DNA of 64,000 nucleotides, taken from NCBI RefSeq assembly GCF_011764425.1, contig NZ_BLPF01000003.1, positions 1,178,001-1,242,000 of the forward strand, in the 5' to 3' direction. The position numbers and the translations under genes are program-made. The DNA comes from Phytohabitans houttuyneae. Its GTDB lineage: Bacteria > Actinomycetota > Actinomycetes > Mycobacteriales > Micromonosporaceae. Of the stretch, positions 1-7,748 are shown piece by piece (within the stretch, counting starts at the first letter, position 1; each line of letters begins with the position of its first letter). The notes under the pieces were generated by a model. It was not told the DNA's origin, ran no database searches, and worked only from the letters and a program-made list of their open reading frames with translations.

Positions 1-148
1 GATCGGTGTCCAGGCCGTCGCGCGGGCGAAATCGTTGCTACGTCAAGGAAAGCGGCGGCCGAGCCGCCTGCCGACCCTTCACGATCGACTCCCAGGGCTT
101 CTGAGCAGCCTCTTTATTGTGGATCAAGGCCAGCGGAGGCGGTTCGAG

Positions 149-826
149 ATGGGGGTTGCGCGCGTCGTGAGTGGTTTCGCCACCCGGACCTGGGACGGGT
201 TGACCATCCCGGCACCGGGGACCTACGAGCTCGACCCCGCGCACAAGCGGATCGGCTTCCTCGCCCGGCACATGATGGTCAGCCCGGTGCGCGGCGAGTT
301 CGCGGCGGCGACCGCCCGGATCACGGTGGCCGACGACCCGCTGGAGTCCGCGGTGACCGCCACGATCGACGCGACGAGCATCACCACCGGCAGCGCCGAC
401 CGGGACGCGCACCTGAGCAGCGCGGACTTCCTCGACGTGGCGACCTACCCGACGCTGTCGTACCGCAGCACCGGCATCGGGCGGCCCGAGACCGAGGACC
501 CGATCTTCTTCTGGGCCCGGCTGAAGGGGTACCGCCAGGGTCTGCGCGACGGCGGCGGCCCGGTGCCCCGGCAGTCGCCCGGCCGGTTCGTGCTGGCCGG
601 GGAGCTGACCGTCAAGGACGTCACCCGCCCGGTCGACCTGCAGGTGGAGTTCGGCGGCGCCCGCACCGACCCGTACGGGCAGGACATCTTCGGGTTCAGC
701 GCCACCGCCGAGATCAACCGCGAGGACTTCGGGCTGCTGTGGAACGTGGCGCTGGAGACCGGCGGCGTCCTCGTCGGCCGCACCGTCCAGATCGAGATCG
801 CCGGGGAGGCGATCCGCCAGCCCTGA
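149..826 (+). CDS. YceI family protein (lipocalin-like beta-barrel)
   Basis: The 225-residue product matches the YceI family, whose members form an extended beta-barrel that binds long isoprenoid or lipid-like ligands. The family signature near the N-terminus is clear (YELDPAHKRIGFLARHMM, then VRGEFAAATARI), followed by the typical DRDAHLSSADFLDVATYPTLSY segment and the C-terminal EINREDFGLLWN. The chosen ATG has a GGAGG ribosome binding site at 135-139, nine bases upstream; the reading frame is open further upstream to position 35 but without a comparable site. No signal peptide is evident, so a cytoplasmic location is likely. An insert of about 25 residues (RLKGYRQGLRDGGGPVPRQS) in the middle is longer than in minimal YceI proteins. 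The ligand cannot be deduced. Confidence 0.9.
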   Translation: MGVARVVSGFATRTWDGLTIPAPGTYELDPAHKRIGFLARHMMVSPVRGEFAAATARITVADDPLESAVTATIDATSITTGSADRDAHLSSADFLDVATYPTLSYRSTGIGRPETEDPIFFWARLKGYRQGLRDGGGPVPRQSPGRFVLAGELTVKDVTRPVDLQVEFGGARTDPYGQDIFGFSATAEINREDFGLLWNVALETGGVLVGRTVQIEIAGEAIRQP

Positions 827-869
827 CCGGCCGCCGCGTCGTGGCTGGTCAGCACGCCTGCCCGGGCGC

Positions 870-1043
870 CGCCGCGACGGATGACGTACCCGCGAATCAG
901 GTCATCCCGCCGAGGCCCGATGTCACCTCGGCGGCCTGCCCGGACCTCGCCGGCCCGTGCACGGTGACCGTCCCGCTGTCCCGGCCGCTCGGCGACCGGG
1001 AGCTGTACGACGCCGCCGGCCGGCGCTGGTCCCGGCCAACGGC
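870..1043 (+). pseudogene. possible decayed gene remnant
   Basis: Between the YceI gene and the cellulase terminator one forward frame keeps protein-like composition with high GC at third positions, reading PDLAGPCTVTVPLSRPLGDRELYDAAGR. It has no convincing start. A neighbouring frame would supply a natural end (ALVPANG, stop), which would need a one-base shift near 1020. This looks like the C-terminal stub of a lost gene, but the family is not recognised, and it could also be chance in GC-rich DNA. Confidence 0.25.
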
Positions 1044-1057
1044 TGAGCGGACAGAAA

Positions 1058-1089
1058 GCGGCGCCCCTCCCGGCCAGGAGGGGCGCCGC
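1058..1089 (-). terminator. hairpin terminator of the cellulase gene
   Basis: A perfect 13-bp stem (1058-1070 with 1077-1089) closes a six-base loop, and read on the minus strand it is followed by CTTTCTGTC. It sits 16 bases past the stop codon of the GH5 gene, so it most likely ends that transcript. Confidence 0.75.
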
Positions 1090-1104
1090 GGGTGACGGCT
1101 GTGA

Positions 1105-2544
1105 TCAGCTCGTCGGGAAGTTGTCCGGGGTCATGATGCGGCTGCGGATGAACTGGCCGGACGGCTTGAGCACGCCGGTACCGCTGTAGTTGCCGCCGTT
1201 GCAGGTGCCCGGCAGCAGCGCGGCGCTGCTCTCGCTGTGGTCGGAGAACGTCCAGTTCGCGTAGCTGATCTTCAGTGAGTCGAGCAGGTTGATCCAGGTC
1301 GTGCTGCTGGCCTGGTCGAACGGCCCGCTGCCGGTGTAGTCCACCGTGCCGAACTCGGTGACGAACAGCGGGATGCGGGTCGCCGCCCGGCTCACCGCCG
1401 CGCGGTAGTTGTCCTGGTGCGAGGCGGCGTAGAAGTGGAACGCGTACATCACGTTTGTGGCGTTGACCGGGTTGTTGATCACCTCGGTCTCGTTGCCGCC
1501 CTCGGAGACGCCCAGCGACGACCAGGCGCGGGTACCGACGATCACGACGCTGTCCGGGTCGTTGCCGCGGATCACCGGGATGACCTGCTCGGCGTAGCTC
1601 TTGATGGAGCCCCAGCTCACGCCGTTGGGCTCGTTGGCGATCTCGTAGATGACGTTGTTCTTGTTGGCGTGGCGGGCGGACACCGCGGCGAAGAACGTCT
1701 TGGCCCGCTCGAGGTTGAAGTTCGGGTCACCCGGCGTGAGGATGTGGAAGTCGATCAGCGCGTACAGCCCGCGCGCCGTGGCCAGCTCGACCAGGTTGTT
1801 CACCTGGTTGGTGAACGCGGTCGGGTTGGTCTCGTACCCCTCCTCCTGCACGTACATCGAGATGCGGAAGAGGTCGGCCTTCCAGTCGTTGGCCAGCGCG
1901 TCGAGCGAGGCGTTGTTGTAGCAGCTGCCGAACCACTGGATGCCGTGCGTGCTCATGCCGCGCAGCTGGATCGGGCGGTTGAACTGGTTGCACAGGTTGA
2001 CCCCGCAGACCCGCAGCTGGCCGTTGATCGCGACCGGGGTGGTGCCGGTCGGCGGCGGCGTCGTCGGCGGGGCGCTGGTGGGCGGGTTGCTCGTCGGCGG
2101 GTTGCTGGTCGGCACCCCGGTCGTCGGCGTGACCGGGCCGTTGCAGAGGTGGCCGTTGAGGCTGTAGTTGGTCGGCACCGGGTTGGCGCCGGACCACGAG
2201 CCGGTGAAGCCGATGGAGGTCGAGGCGTTGGTGGGGAGGTTGCCGTTCCAGCTGTAGCTGGCCGCGGTGACGCGGGTGCCGGACTGGGTCCAGGTGGCGC
2301 TCCACCCCTGGGTCACCCGCTGGCCGGTGTTGGGGAAGTCGAAGCCGAGCGACCAGCCGTTGATCGGGTCGCCGAGGTTGGTGACCCGCACGTCGCCCTG
2401 GAAGCCGCCCTGCCACTGGCTGACGATCCGGTACTCCACGCGGCAGCCCGCCGCGGCCGAGGCCATGGTCTGCGGGAGCACCGCAGCGGTGAGGCCGGCG
2501 GCGCCTACCGCGCCGGCCATGATCAATGCCGCGGAACGTCTCAT
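1105..2544 (-). CDS. secreted GH5 cellulase with N-terminal CBM2
   Basis: This 479-residue enzyme is an extracellular endo-beta-1,4-glucanase. Residues 1-31 form a signal peptide (MRRSAALIM, hydrophobic core, ASAA). A family 2 carbohydrate-binding module spans about 32-135, with the conserved Cys34 and Cys134 and Trp residues at 44, 64, 81, 85 and 99. A Thr/Pro/Ser linker (TSNPPTSNPPTSAPP) covers 137-170. The catalytic domain is glycoside hydrolase family 5: the acid/base glutamate is in YEIANEPNG (E305) and the nucleophile in PLFVTEFGT (E397). The ATG was chosen because the signal peptide starts there and AGAGGA lies just upstream; the frame is open for 32 more codons that run back through the operator. 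A CelR/CebR-type site sits 30 bases upstream, so cello-oligosaccharide induction is likely. It is monocistronic, with a terminator on each side. Confidence 0.95.
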   Translation of the reverse strand: MRRSAALIMAGAVGAAGLTAAVLPQTMASAAAGCRVEYRIVSQWQGGFQGDVRVTNLGDPINGWSLGFDFPNTGQRVTQGWSATWTQSGTRVTAASYSWNGNLPTNASTSIGFTGSWSGANPVPTNYSLNGHLCNGPVTPTTGVPTSNPPTSNPPTSAPPTTPPPTGTTPVAINGQLRVCGVNLCNQFNRPIQLRGMSTHGIQWFGSCYNNASLDALANDWKADLFRISMYVQEEGYETNPTAFTNQVNNLVELATARGLYALIDFHILTPGDPNFNLERAKTFFAAVSARHANKNNVIYEIANEPNGVSWGSIKSYAEQVIPVIRGNDPDSVVIVGTRAWSSLGVSEGGNETEVINNPVNATNVMYAFHFYAASHQDNYRAAVSRAATRIPLFVTEFGTVDYTGSGPFDQASSTTWINLLDSLKISYANWTFSDHSESSAALLPGTCNGGNYSGTGVLKPSGQFIRSRIMTPDNFPTS

Positions 2545-2573
2545 ACGATCCTCTTCATATCGGGGATTGTCGA

Positions 2574-2587
2574 TGGGAGCGCTCCCA
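2574..2587. promoter_or_regulatory. CelR/CebR-type operator of the cellulase gene
   Basis: The 14-bp perfect palindrome TGGGAGCGCTCCCA is identical to the operator recognised by the LacI-family cellulase repressors CelR (Thermobifida) and CebR (Streptomyces), which release DNA on binding cellobiose. It lies 30 bases upstream of the GH5 start codon. No celR/cebR gene is present in the window. Confidence 0.9.
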
Positions 2588-2618
2588 GTTTCACGGCGGC
2601 CCGGCCCGTTTGTCAAGC

Positions 2619-2649
2619 GGTGGGCCGGTGCCCCCGGCACCGGCCCACC
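2619..2649 (-). terminator. hairpin terminator of the PL9 gene
   Basis: A 14-bp perfect stem (2619-2632 with 2636-2649) with a three-base loop starts eight bases beyond the PL9 stop codon. It insulates the PL9 transcript from the cellulase promoter immediately downstream. Confidence 0.75.
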
Positions 2650-2656
2650 ATGATCA

Positions 2657-4276
2657 CTAGAGGGTGACCACCCGGCCGCCGAGCGTGACCACGAGACGGC
2701 CGTCGGAGGCGAAGGACCAACCCAGAGCGCCGGTGTACGCCGCGCAGCGCGACCCGTTCGACCCCGACCAAAACTGGTTCGAGCTGTCCGAGTTGCCGAT
2801 GATCCGGTCGGTGGAACCGCTGTCGCACGAGGTGTTGCTCCGGAACACCGAGGTGCCGCCGTCGAAGTTGAAGTTGCGCTCGGTGTTGCCGACGCCGAGG
2901 TTGTTCGACATCGTGATCGTGCCCAGGTTCCGGTTGTACGTGAACCCGTGCTTGCCGTTGCGGTACGCGATGCTGCGCCGCACGACGTGGTTGACCGCGA
3001 TGTCCTCGCCGCCGAGCTTGAAGCCGTTGCGGTCGCCGTTGCCGGCCTGGCCGCCGTTGCTGAGCGTCCCGTTGTTGTACGCGACCGAGTCCTCGATGGT
3101 CACCGCCCCGATCGCGCCGGTGTCCGTCTTGGTGTAGAGGTCCCAGCCGTCGTCGATGTTGTTGTGCGAGACGGCGTACCGGAACACGTTCCCCGGTCCG
3201 GAGGTGAGCTTCGCGGCGAACCCGTCGGCGTCCTCGCCGTCGGAGTCGGCGTTGTCGTGCGACTCGGCGCTGAGGATGAGGTTGTTCGACGGCCACTGCT
3301 CGCGCGGGGTGTCCGAGGCGATCCGGGACAGCTGCAGCCCCGAGTCGCGGTTGTAGCGGGTGACTGTCCGCTCGATGATGTTGTTGCTGCCGCCCACGAA
3401 GATGCCGTTGTCGCCGGCCCGCTCGACGACGATGCCGCGCACGTGCCAGTACGCGCCGTTGAGCGCGAGCCCGCGGTTGGCGGTGTCCTCGCTCTGCGCC
3501 GAGAAGTTGAGCACCGGCGTCTCGCCCTGGTACGCGTACAGCTTCTTGCGCGCGCTCGACGTGCCGTTGTTGCCCGGCGCGATGGTGACCGTCTGCGCGA
3601 GGCTGTACGTGCCGCCGCGCAGGAAGATCGTCCCGCCGGTGGGCACGCGGGTGATCGCCGAGGCGAGCGTGGTCGGGTTCGCCAGGGTGCCGGCCGCGCC
3701 CGCCGTGCCGCCCGGCGCCGCGTACAGCGTGTCGCCCGACGGCGGCGGCGTCGTCGGCGGTGCCGTGGTGGGAGGTGCCGTCGTGGGCGGTGCTGTCGTC
3801 GGGGGTGCTGTCGTCGGGGGTGCCGTGGTGGGCGGCGCGGTGGTCGGCGTGACACCGCCGGTACAGGTCACGCCGTTGACCGCGAAGCTCGCCGGCACCG
3901 GGTTGCTGCTGTTGTTCCACGAGCCGTTGAAGCCGAACGAGGCCGTGGCGTTGGTGGCGAGGCTGCCGTTCCAGCTCACGTTCGCGGCCTGCACGGTGCT
4001 GCCGCTCTGGCTGAAGGTGGCGTTCCACCCCTGGCTGACGGTCTGCCCCGCCGCGAAGGACCAGCTGACCGTCCAGGCCGTGAGCGGGTCGCCGACGTTG
4101 GTGAGGGTCACGTTCGCGCTGAAGCCGCCCGGCCACTGCGAGGCCACCGTGTACCCGACCCGGCAGCCGACCGCCGCCTGCGCCGCACCGGCCGTGACCA
4201 CCACACCAGCCGTGGCCGCGGTCGCCGCCGCGACCGCGGACACCCACAGCGCGCCCGGGCGCCGTCTGTCGTGCAT
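2657..4276 (-). CDS. secreted PL9 pectate lyase with N-terminal CBM2
   Basis: The 539-residue product is a secreted pectate/exopolygalacturonate lyase. A signal peptide (about 1-35, ending AGAAQAA) precedes a CBM2 module (about 36-139, Cys38 and Cys138). A linker follows that is made of repeated TTAPP units (about 143-178). The catalytic part is a right-handed parallel beta-helix (about 182-539) with N-rich turns and motifs typical of polysaccharide lyase family 9, including DADGFAAKLTSGPGNVFRY and DDGWDLYTKTDTG, which carry calcium ligands in that family. The ATG has AAGGAG just upstream; the longer open frame (to 4567) would run through the promoter. It is transcribed alone, divergently from the small gene at 4428. 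No CelR-type operator was found in its promoter, unlike the neighbouring GH5 gene. Confidence 0.92.
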   Translation of the reverse strand: MHDRRRPGALWVSAVAAATAATAGVVVTAGAAQAAVGCRVGYTVASQWPGGFSANVTLTNVGDPLTAWTVSWSFAAGQTVSQGWNATFSQSGSTVQAANVSWNGSLATNATASFGFNGSWNNSSNPVPASFAVNGVTCTGGVTPTTAPPTTAPPTTAPPTTAPPTTAPPTTAPPTTPPPSGDTLYAAPGGTAGAAGTLANPTTLASAITRVPTGGTIFLRGGTYSLAQTVTIAPGNNGTSSARKKLYAYQGETPVLNFSAQSEDTANRGLALNGAYWHVRGIVVERAGDNGIFVGGSNNIIERTVTRYNRDSGLQLSRIASDTPREQWPSNNLILSAESHDNADSDGEDADGFAAKLTSGPGNVFRYAVSHNNIDDGWDLYTKTDTGAIGAVTIEDSVAYNNGTLSNGGQAGNGDRNGFKLGGEDIAVNHVVRRSIAYRNGKHGFTYNRNLGTITMSNNLGVGNTERNFNFDGGTSVFRSNTSCDSGSTDRIIGNSDSSNQFWSGSNGSRCAAYTGALGWSFASDGRLVVTLGGRVVTL

Positions 4277-4400
4277 GCTGCTGCTCCTTCGTCGTGGGTT
4301 GACGCCGGCGGTCCCTGTCCGGCCGGCACCGTCGTAGACGCCGGCGGGGCGGCCGGGACAACAGAAACCGCCGCACCGCGTGGGCGATGCGGCCTTTGTG

Positions 4401-4419
4401 GACATATGTCGGATATAGT
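4401..4419 (+). promoter_or_regulatory. palindrome and -10 box before the 82-residue gene
   Basis: A perfect ten-base palindrome GACATATGTC (4401-4410) is followed directly by TATAGT (4414-4419), a good actinobacterial -10 hexamer. The -10 box ends eight bases before the ATG at 4428, so the message would be leaderless. The palindrome could be an operator. No clear -35 box is seen. Confidence 0.45.
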
Positions 4420-4427
4420 CCTCGGCG

Positions 4428-4676
4428 ATGACCGCGAGTGCCCTCAGCCCCCTGCGTCCCGACGACTGCCGACACTGCGGCGGCCCGGTCGTCTGGGGCA
4501 CCCTCCAAAATGGACGCAACCGCTGCTTCGACCGCGCGCCGCAGCCGTGTGCCGCCGTGGCGCCCACCCAGCGGTACGCCTACAGCCGCCGCCTCGGCGC
4601 CGTCGTCTGCCTCGACGGCGAGCGCCACCTGCCGCCGCTCGTCCTGCGCGGCCACGTCTGCACCGGCCGCCAGTAG
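4428..4676 (+). CDS. small zinc-ribbon-like hypothetical protein
   Basis: An 82-residue protein of unknown function. It has a CRHCGGPVVWG motif at residues 14-24 and further cysteines (CFDRAPQPC, and single cysteines at about 61 and 78), suggesting a zinc-binding ribbon used for nucleic-acid or protein contacts. Third positions are strongly G/C and a -10 box lies at leaderless distance from the ATG, which supports a real gene. It is divergent from the PL9 lyase. It could also be a relic of a phage or plasmid zinc-finger protein; no family was recognised with certainty. Confidence 0.6.
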   Translation: MTASALSPLRPDDCRHCGGPVVWGTLQNGRNRCFDRAPQPCAAVAPTQRYAYSRRLGAVVCLDGERHLPPLVLRGHVCTGRQ

Positions 4677-4757
4677 ACCGCGCGCTCGCGCGCGCCGGCC
4701 GCGCGCGGCCCGCGGTCCCGGCGCGGCGGTCCCGGCGCGCGGTCCCGGCGCGGCGCG
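4677..4757. repeat. GC-only low-complexity tract
   Basis: About 80 bases made almost only of CG and GC dinucleotides, including three near-copies of a GGTCCCGGCGCG unit between about 4709 and 4755. No coding signal is seen on either strand. Confidence 0.6.
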
Positions 4758-4820
4758 GTTGATCAGGGACTTCGAGGGTGGACACGCCGAGGGGACACGC
4801 CCACCAACTCCCTGATCGAC
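4758..4820. repeat. inverted repeat element between convergent genes
   Basis: Arms GTTGATCAGGGACTT (4758-4772) and AACTCCCTGATCGAC (4806-4820) pair with two mismatches around a 33-base spacer. It lies between the stop codons of the 82-residue gene and the iron-transport ATPase, so it can act as a two-way terminator. The TTGATCAGGGA...TCCCTGATC pattern resembles palindromic intergenic elements that I recall being common in Micromonosporaceae; copy number cannot be judged from one window. Confidence 0.55.
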
Positions 4821-4845
4821 AGCGAAAAGGGGCGGGGCGGGCGGG

Positions 4846-5625
4846 TCAGCCTTCGGTGGGAACGATCATCGGGGTGCCGGCGACCGGGTCGGGGACGACG
4901 ACGCAGCTGAGCCCGAAGACCTTCTCGACAAGCTCGGCCGTGACCACCTCGGTGGGGGAGCCCTCCGCGACGATCGCGCCGTCGCACATGGCGATCAGGT
5001 GGTCGCAGTAGCGGCAGGCGAGGTTGAGGTCGTGCATGACGATGACGATCGTCTTGGCGGAGCCGGCGTTGAGCTTGCGCAGCAGCCGCAGCAGCTCGAC
5101 CTGGTGGTTGATGTCCAGGTACGTGGTGGGCTCGTCGAGCAGCAGCAGGTCGGTGTCCTGGGCCAGCGCCATCGCCACCCACACGCGCTGCCGCTGCCCG
5201 CCGGACAGGTCGCGCAGCGGGCGGTCGACGAGGTCGGCCACGCCGGTGGCGTCGAGGGCGCGGGTGACCGCGTCGTGGTCCCGTTCGGTCCACCGGCGGA
5301 ACCAGCCCTGGTGCGGGTACCGGCCGCGGGAGACGAGGTCGGCGACCGTGATGCCGTCGGGGGCGATCGGGCTCTGCGGAAGCAGGCCGAGCACCTTGGC
5401 GACGTCGAGGGTGCGCATGTCCGCGACCGACCTGCCGTCGATGAAGACGGCGCCGTCGCGGGGCGGCAGCAGCCGCGCGAGGCCGCGCAGCAGGGTGGAC
5501 TTGCCGCAGGCGTTGGCGCCGACGATCGCGGTGACCCGCCCGTCGAGGACGGTGAGGTCGAGGTCCGCGACGACGGTGCGGTCGTCGTATCCGAGGGTGA
5601 GGCCCTGCGCGCGCAGTCGGGTCAT
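4846..5625 (-). CDS. iron-siderophore ABC transporter ATPase (FecE type)
   Basis: A 259-residue ABC ATPase that energises siderophore import. Walker A is GANACGKST (residues 37-45), the signature is LSGGQRQRVWVAMALA, Walker B is LLLLDEPTTYLD, and the switch histidine is in IVIVMHDLNLA. The LDINHQVELL segment and overall length fit the FecE/FepC group. Its ATG overlaps the stop codon of the upstream permease (ATGA, 5622-5625), so translation is coupled. It is the last gene of a four-gene operon that starts at the binding protein behind an iron box. Third positions and spacing give no sign of damage. Confidence 0.95.
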   Translation of the reverse strand: MTRLRAQGLTLGYDDRTVVADLDLTVLDGRVTAIVGANACGKSTLLRGLARLLPPRDGAVFIDGRSVADMRTLDVAKVLGLLPQSPIAPDGITVADLVSRGRYPHQGWFRRWTERDHDAVTRALDATGVADLVDRPLRDLSGGQRQRVWVAMALAQDTDLLLLDEPTTYLDINHQVELLRLLRKLNAGSAKTIVIVMHDLNLACRYCDHLIAMCDGAIVAEGSPTEVVTAELVEKVFGLSCVVVPDPVAGTPMIVPTEG

Positions 5626-6692
5626 CCGCCCGCTCCTTGCCGGTTGGTGGTGGCGAGCAGCCACAACAGGTACGGGGCGCCGACGGCTCCGGTCACCACA
5701 CCGGTGGGCAGCGGCGTCGGCATGAGGTGTACCGCCACGAGGTCGGCGGTCAGCAGCAGCGCGGCGCCGGTCAGCGCGGCGGCGACTACCCCGCCGGTGG
5801 CCGGGCCGAGCAGCCGGTTCGCGATCGGGCCGGCGACCAGCGCGACGAACGCGATCGGGCCGGCCACCGCGACGGCCAGCGCGACGAGGACCACCGCGAC
5901 GGCGAGCAACCCGGCGCGGCTCAGCTCGGTGCGGGTGCCGAGCGCGCGGGCCGCGTCGTCGCCGAGCTCCAAAGCCCGCAGCGGCCGCTGGAGCAGCACG
6001 GCCACCGGCAGCAGCACGATCAGCGCGCCGGCCAGCAGCCGCAGCTCGTCGCTGCTGGCCTGCCCGACCGAGCCGGTCAGCCAGTGCATCGCCTGCCGCG
6101 CCTCGTAGAGCTGGGCGCGGCTGAGGACGTACCCGACGAGGCCCTCGAAGAAGACCGCGACGCCGATGCCGATGAGGATGAACCGGTAGCCGGTGACCCC
6201 GTCGCGCCAGGCGAGCAGGTACATGGCGAGGGAGGCGACGATCGCGCCGCCGAGCGCGAGGCCGCTGACGACCAGGCCGCTGGCCTGCAGCAGCACGATC
6301 CCGCTGACCGCGGCGAGGCTGGCGCCGGAGGTGATGCCGACGAAGTCGGGCGAGGCCAGCGGGTTGCGCAGCAGCTGCTGGAAGATCGTGCCGGACGCGC
6401 CGAGCGCCAGCCCGACGGTCACCGCGGAGGCGGCGGTGGGCAGGCGCAGGCCGCGCACCACGAAGTCGACGCTCGGGTCGTCGCGCAGGTGCAGCACCGA
6501 GGCGATGACCTCCCACGCGCCGAGCCGGAAGCTGCCGACCATCATCGTGACCACGAAAAGGGCGAACACGGCGACGGCGAGCGCGCAGGTCACCGCCGCG
6601 GAGCGGGCGGCGCGGCGCCGCCGGTTTCCGCGCACGGCCGCCGCGGCCGCCGAGGATGGCGCCACGGTCTTGAACGCGGTGGTCGCTGCCAT
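5622..6692 (-). CDS. iron-siderophore ABC transporter permease (FecCD), second subunit
   Basis: A 356-residue integral membrane protein of the FecCD/BtuC family with about nine to ten hydrophobic helices after a cationic N-terminus (RGNRRRRAARSA). Family landmarks are LRLPTAASAVTVGLALGASG, the LLRNPLASPDFVGITSGA loop that docks the ATPase, and GPIAFVALVAGPIANRLLG near the C-terminus. It begins three bases after the stop of the first permease and overlaps the ATPase gene. The two permeases form a heterodimeric channel for ferric siderophores; the exact siderophore is not deducible. Confidence 0.93.
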   Translation of the reverse strand: MAATTAFKTVAPSSAAAAAVRGNRRRRAARSAAVTCALAVAVFALFVVTMMVGSFRLGAWEVIASVLHLRDDPSVDFVVRGLRLPTAASAVTVGLALGASGTIFQQLLRNPLASPDFVGITSGASLAAVSGIVLLQASGLVVSGLALGGAIVASLAMYLLAWRDGVTGYRFILIGIGVAVFFEGLVGYVLSRAQLYEARQAMHWLTGSVGQASSDELRLLAGALIVLLPVAVLLQRPLRALELGDDAARALGTRTELSRAGLLAVAVVLVALAVAVAGPIAFVALVAGPIANRLLGPATGGVVAAALTGAALLLTADLVAVHLMPTPLPTGVVTGAVGAPYLLWLLATTNRQGAGG

Positions 6693-6695
6693 CGC

Positions 6696-7748
6696 TCACA
6701 CCTCCGAGAGCCGGGCGTAGCGCACGATGGCGACGAACGCGGGCGCGCCGACCACGCCGAGGACCACGCCGACCTGCAGCTCGTCCGGCGCCGCCACGAC
6801 CCGGCCGACGACGTCGGCCAGCAGCAGCACGATCGGGGCCAGCAGCATCGAGTACGGCAGGATCCAGCGGTAGTCCGGCCCGCAGATGAACCGGGCCAGG
6901 TGCGGCACGACGAGCCCGACGAAGACGATCGGCCCGCAGGCGGCGGTGGCCGCGCCGGCGAGCACCGCCACCACGGCGAACGCCGCCGCACGGGTGCGGG
7001 TCACGTGCTGGCCGAGGCCGCGGGCCACGTCCTCGCCGAGCGCCAGGCCGTTGAGGGCGCGGCCGAAGAACATCGAGACGGCGAGCGCCACCAGCAGGAA
7101 CGGGGCCACCCCGACCAGGATCGGCGCGTACCGGCCGGCGAGCGAACCCACCTGCCAGAAGCGCAGCTCGTTCAGGGCGTCCACATTGGTCATCACGATG
7201 CCGGTGGTCACCGAGGCGAGGCCGGCGGTCACCGCGGCACCGGCGAGGGCCAGCTTCACCGGCGTGGCGCCCTCGCGACCCAGCGAGGCGATCGCGTACA
7301 CGAGCACGAGCGCGCCGGCCGCGCCGATGAAGGCGAACCACACGTACACGCCGACGCCGCGCACGCCGAGCACCGTGATCGCGAAGACCACGAACGCGGC
7401 GGCGCCGGAGTTGATGCCCATGATGCCGGCGTCGGCCAGCGGGTTGCGGGTGACGCCCTGCAGGATCGCGCCGGCGACGCCGAGCGCCGCGCCGACGAGG
7501 ATGCCCAGCAGCGTGCGGGGTACTCGCAGCTCCAGCGTGACCGTGCTGGTGATCGAGCCGTCGTTGTCCAGGCTGCCCAGCGCGCGCAGCACGTCGGACA
7601 GGCCGATGGACCGCGAGCCCTGCGTCACGCTGAGGAACGCGACGACGGCGAGTACCGCGCACAGCACGGCGAGCCCCGGCCCGAGGGCCAAGGCTCGCCG
7701 CGCGCGGCGTGGCGCGGTGCGGGTCGCGTAACGGCTAGGCGCCGACAT
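6696..7748 (-). CDS. iron-siderophore ABC transporter permease (FecCD), first subunit
   Basis: A 350-residue FecCD/BtuC-type membrane permease. It shows the paired-family motifs LRVPRTLLGILVGAALGVAG, QGVTRNPLADAGIMGINSGAA and CGPIVFVGLVVPHLARFICG, with about nine membrane helices. Its ATG lies inside the end of the binding-protein gene (14-base overlap), indicating coupled translation. Together with the next gene it forms the transmembrane part of the ferric-siderophore importer. Confidence 0.93.
   Translation of the reverse strand: MSAPSRYATRTAPRRARRALALGPGLAVLCAVLAVVAFLSVTQGSRSIGLSDVLRALGSLDNDGSITSTVTLELRVPRTLLGILVGAALGVAGAILQGVTRNPLADAGIMGINSGAAAFVVFAITVLGVRGVGVYVWFAFIGAAGALVLVYAIASLGREGATPVKLALAGAAVTAGLASVTTGIVMTNVDALNELRFWQVGSLAGRYAPILVGVAPFLLVALAVSMFFGRALNGLALGEDVARGLGQHVTRTRAAAFAVVAVLAGAATAACGPIVFVGLVVPHLARFICGPDYRWILPYSMLLAPIVLLLADVVGRVVAAPDELQVGVVLGVVGAPAFVAIVRYARLSEV

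Noticed and set aside
3737-3850. Short tandem repeat that might be a CRISPR-like or mobile element
   Set aside because: It is the coding sequence of the Thr/Pro linker (TTAPP units) of the PL9 lyase; there are no spacers.
4846-7662. 938-codon minus-strand frame across the iron-transport permeases
   Set aside because: The first part is an out-of-frame reading of both permease genes; only the final ATPase segment (from 5625) has domain motifs.
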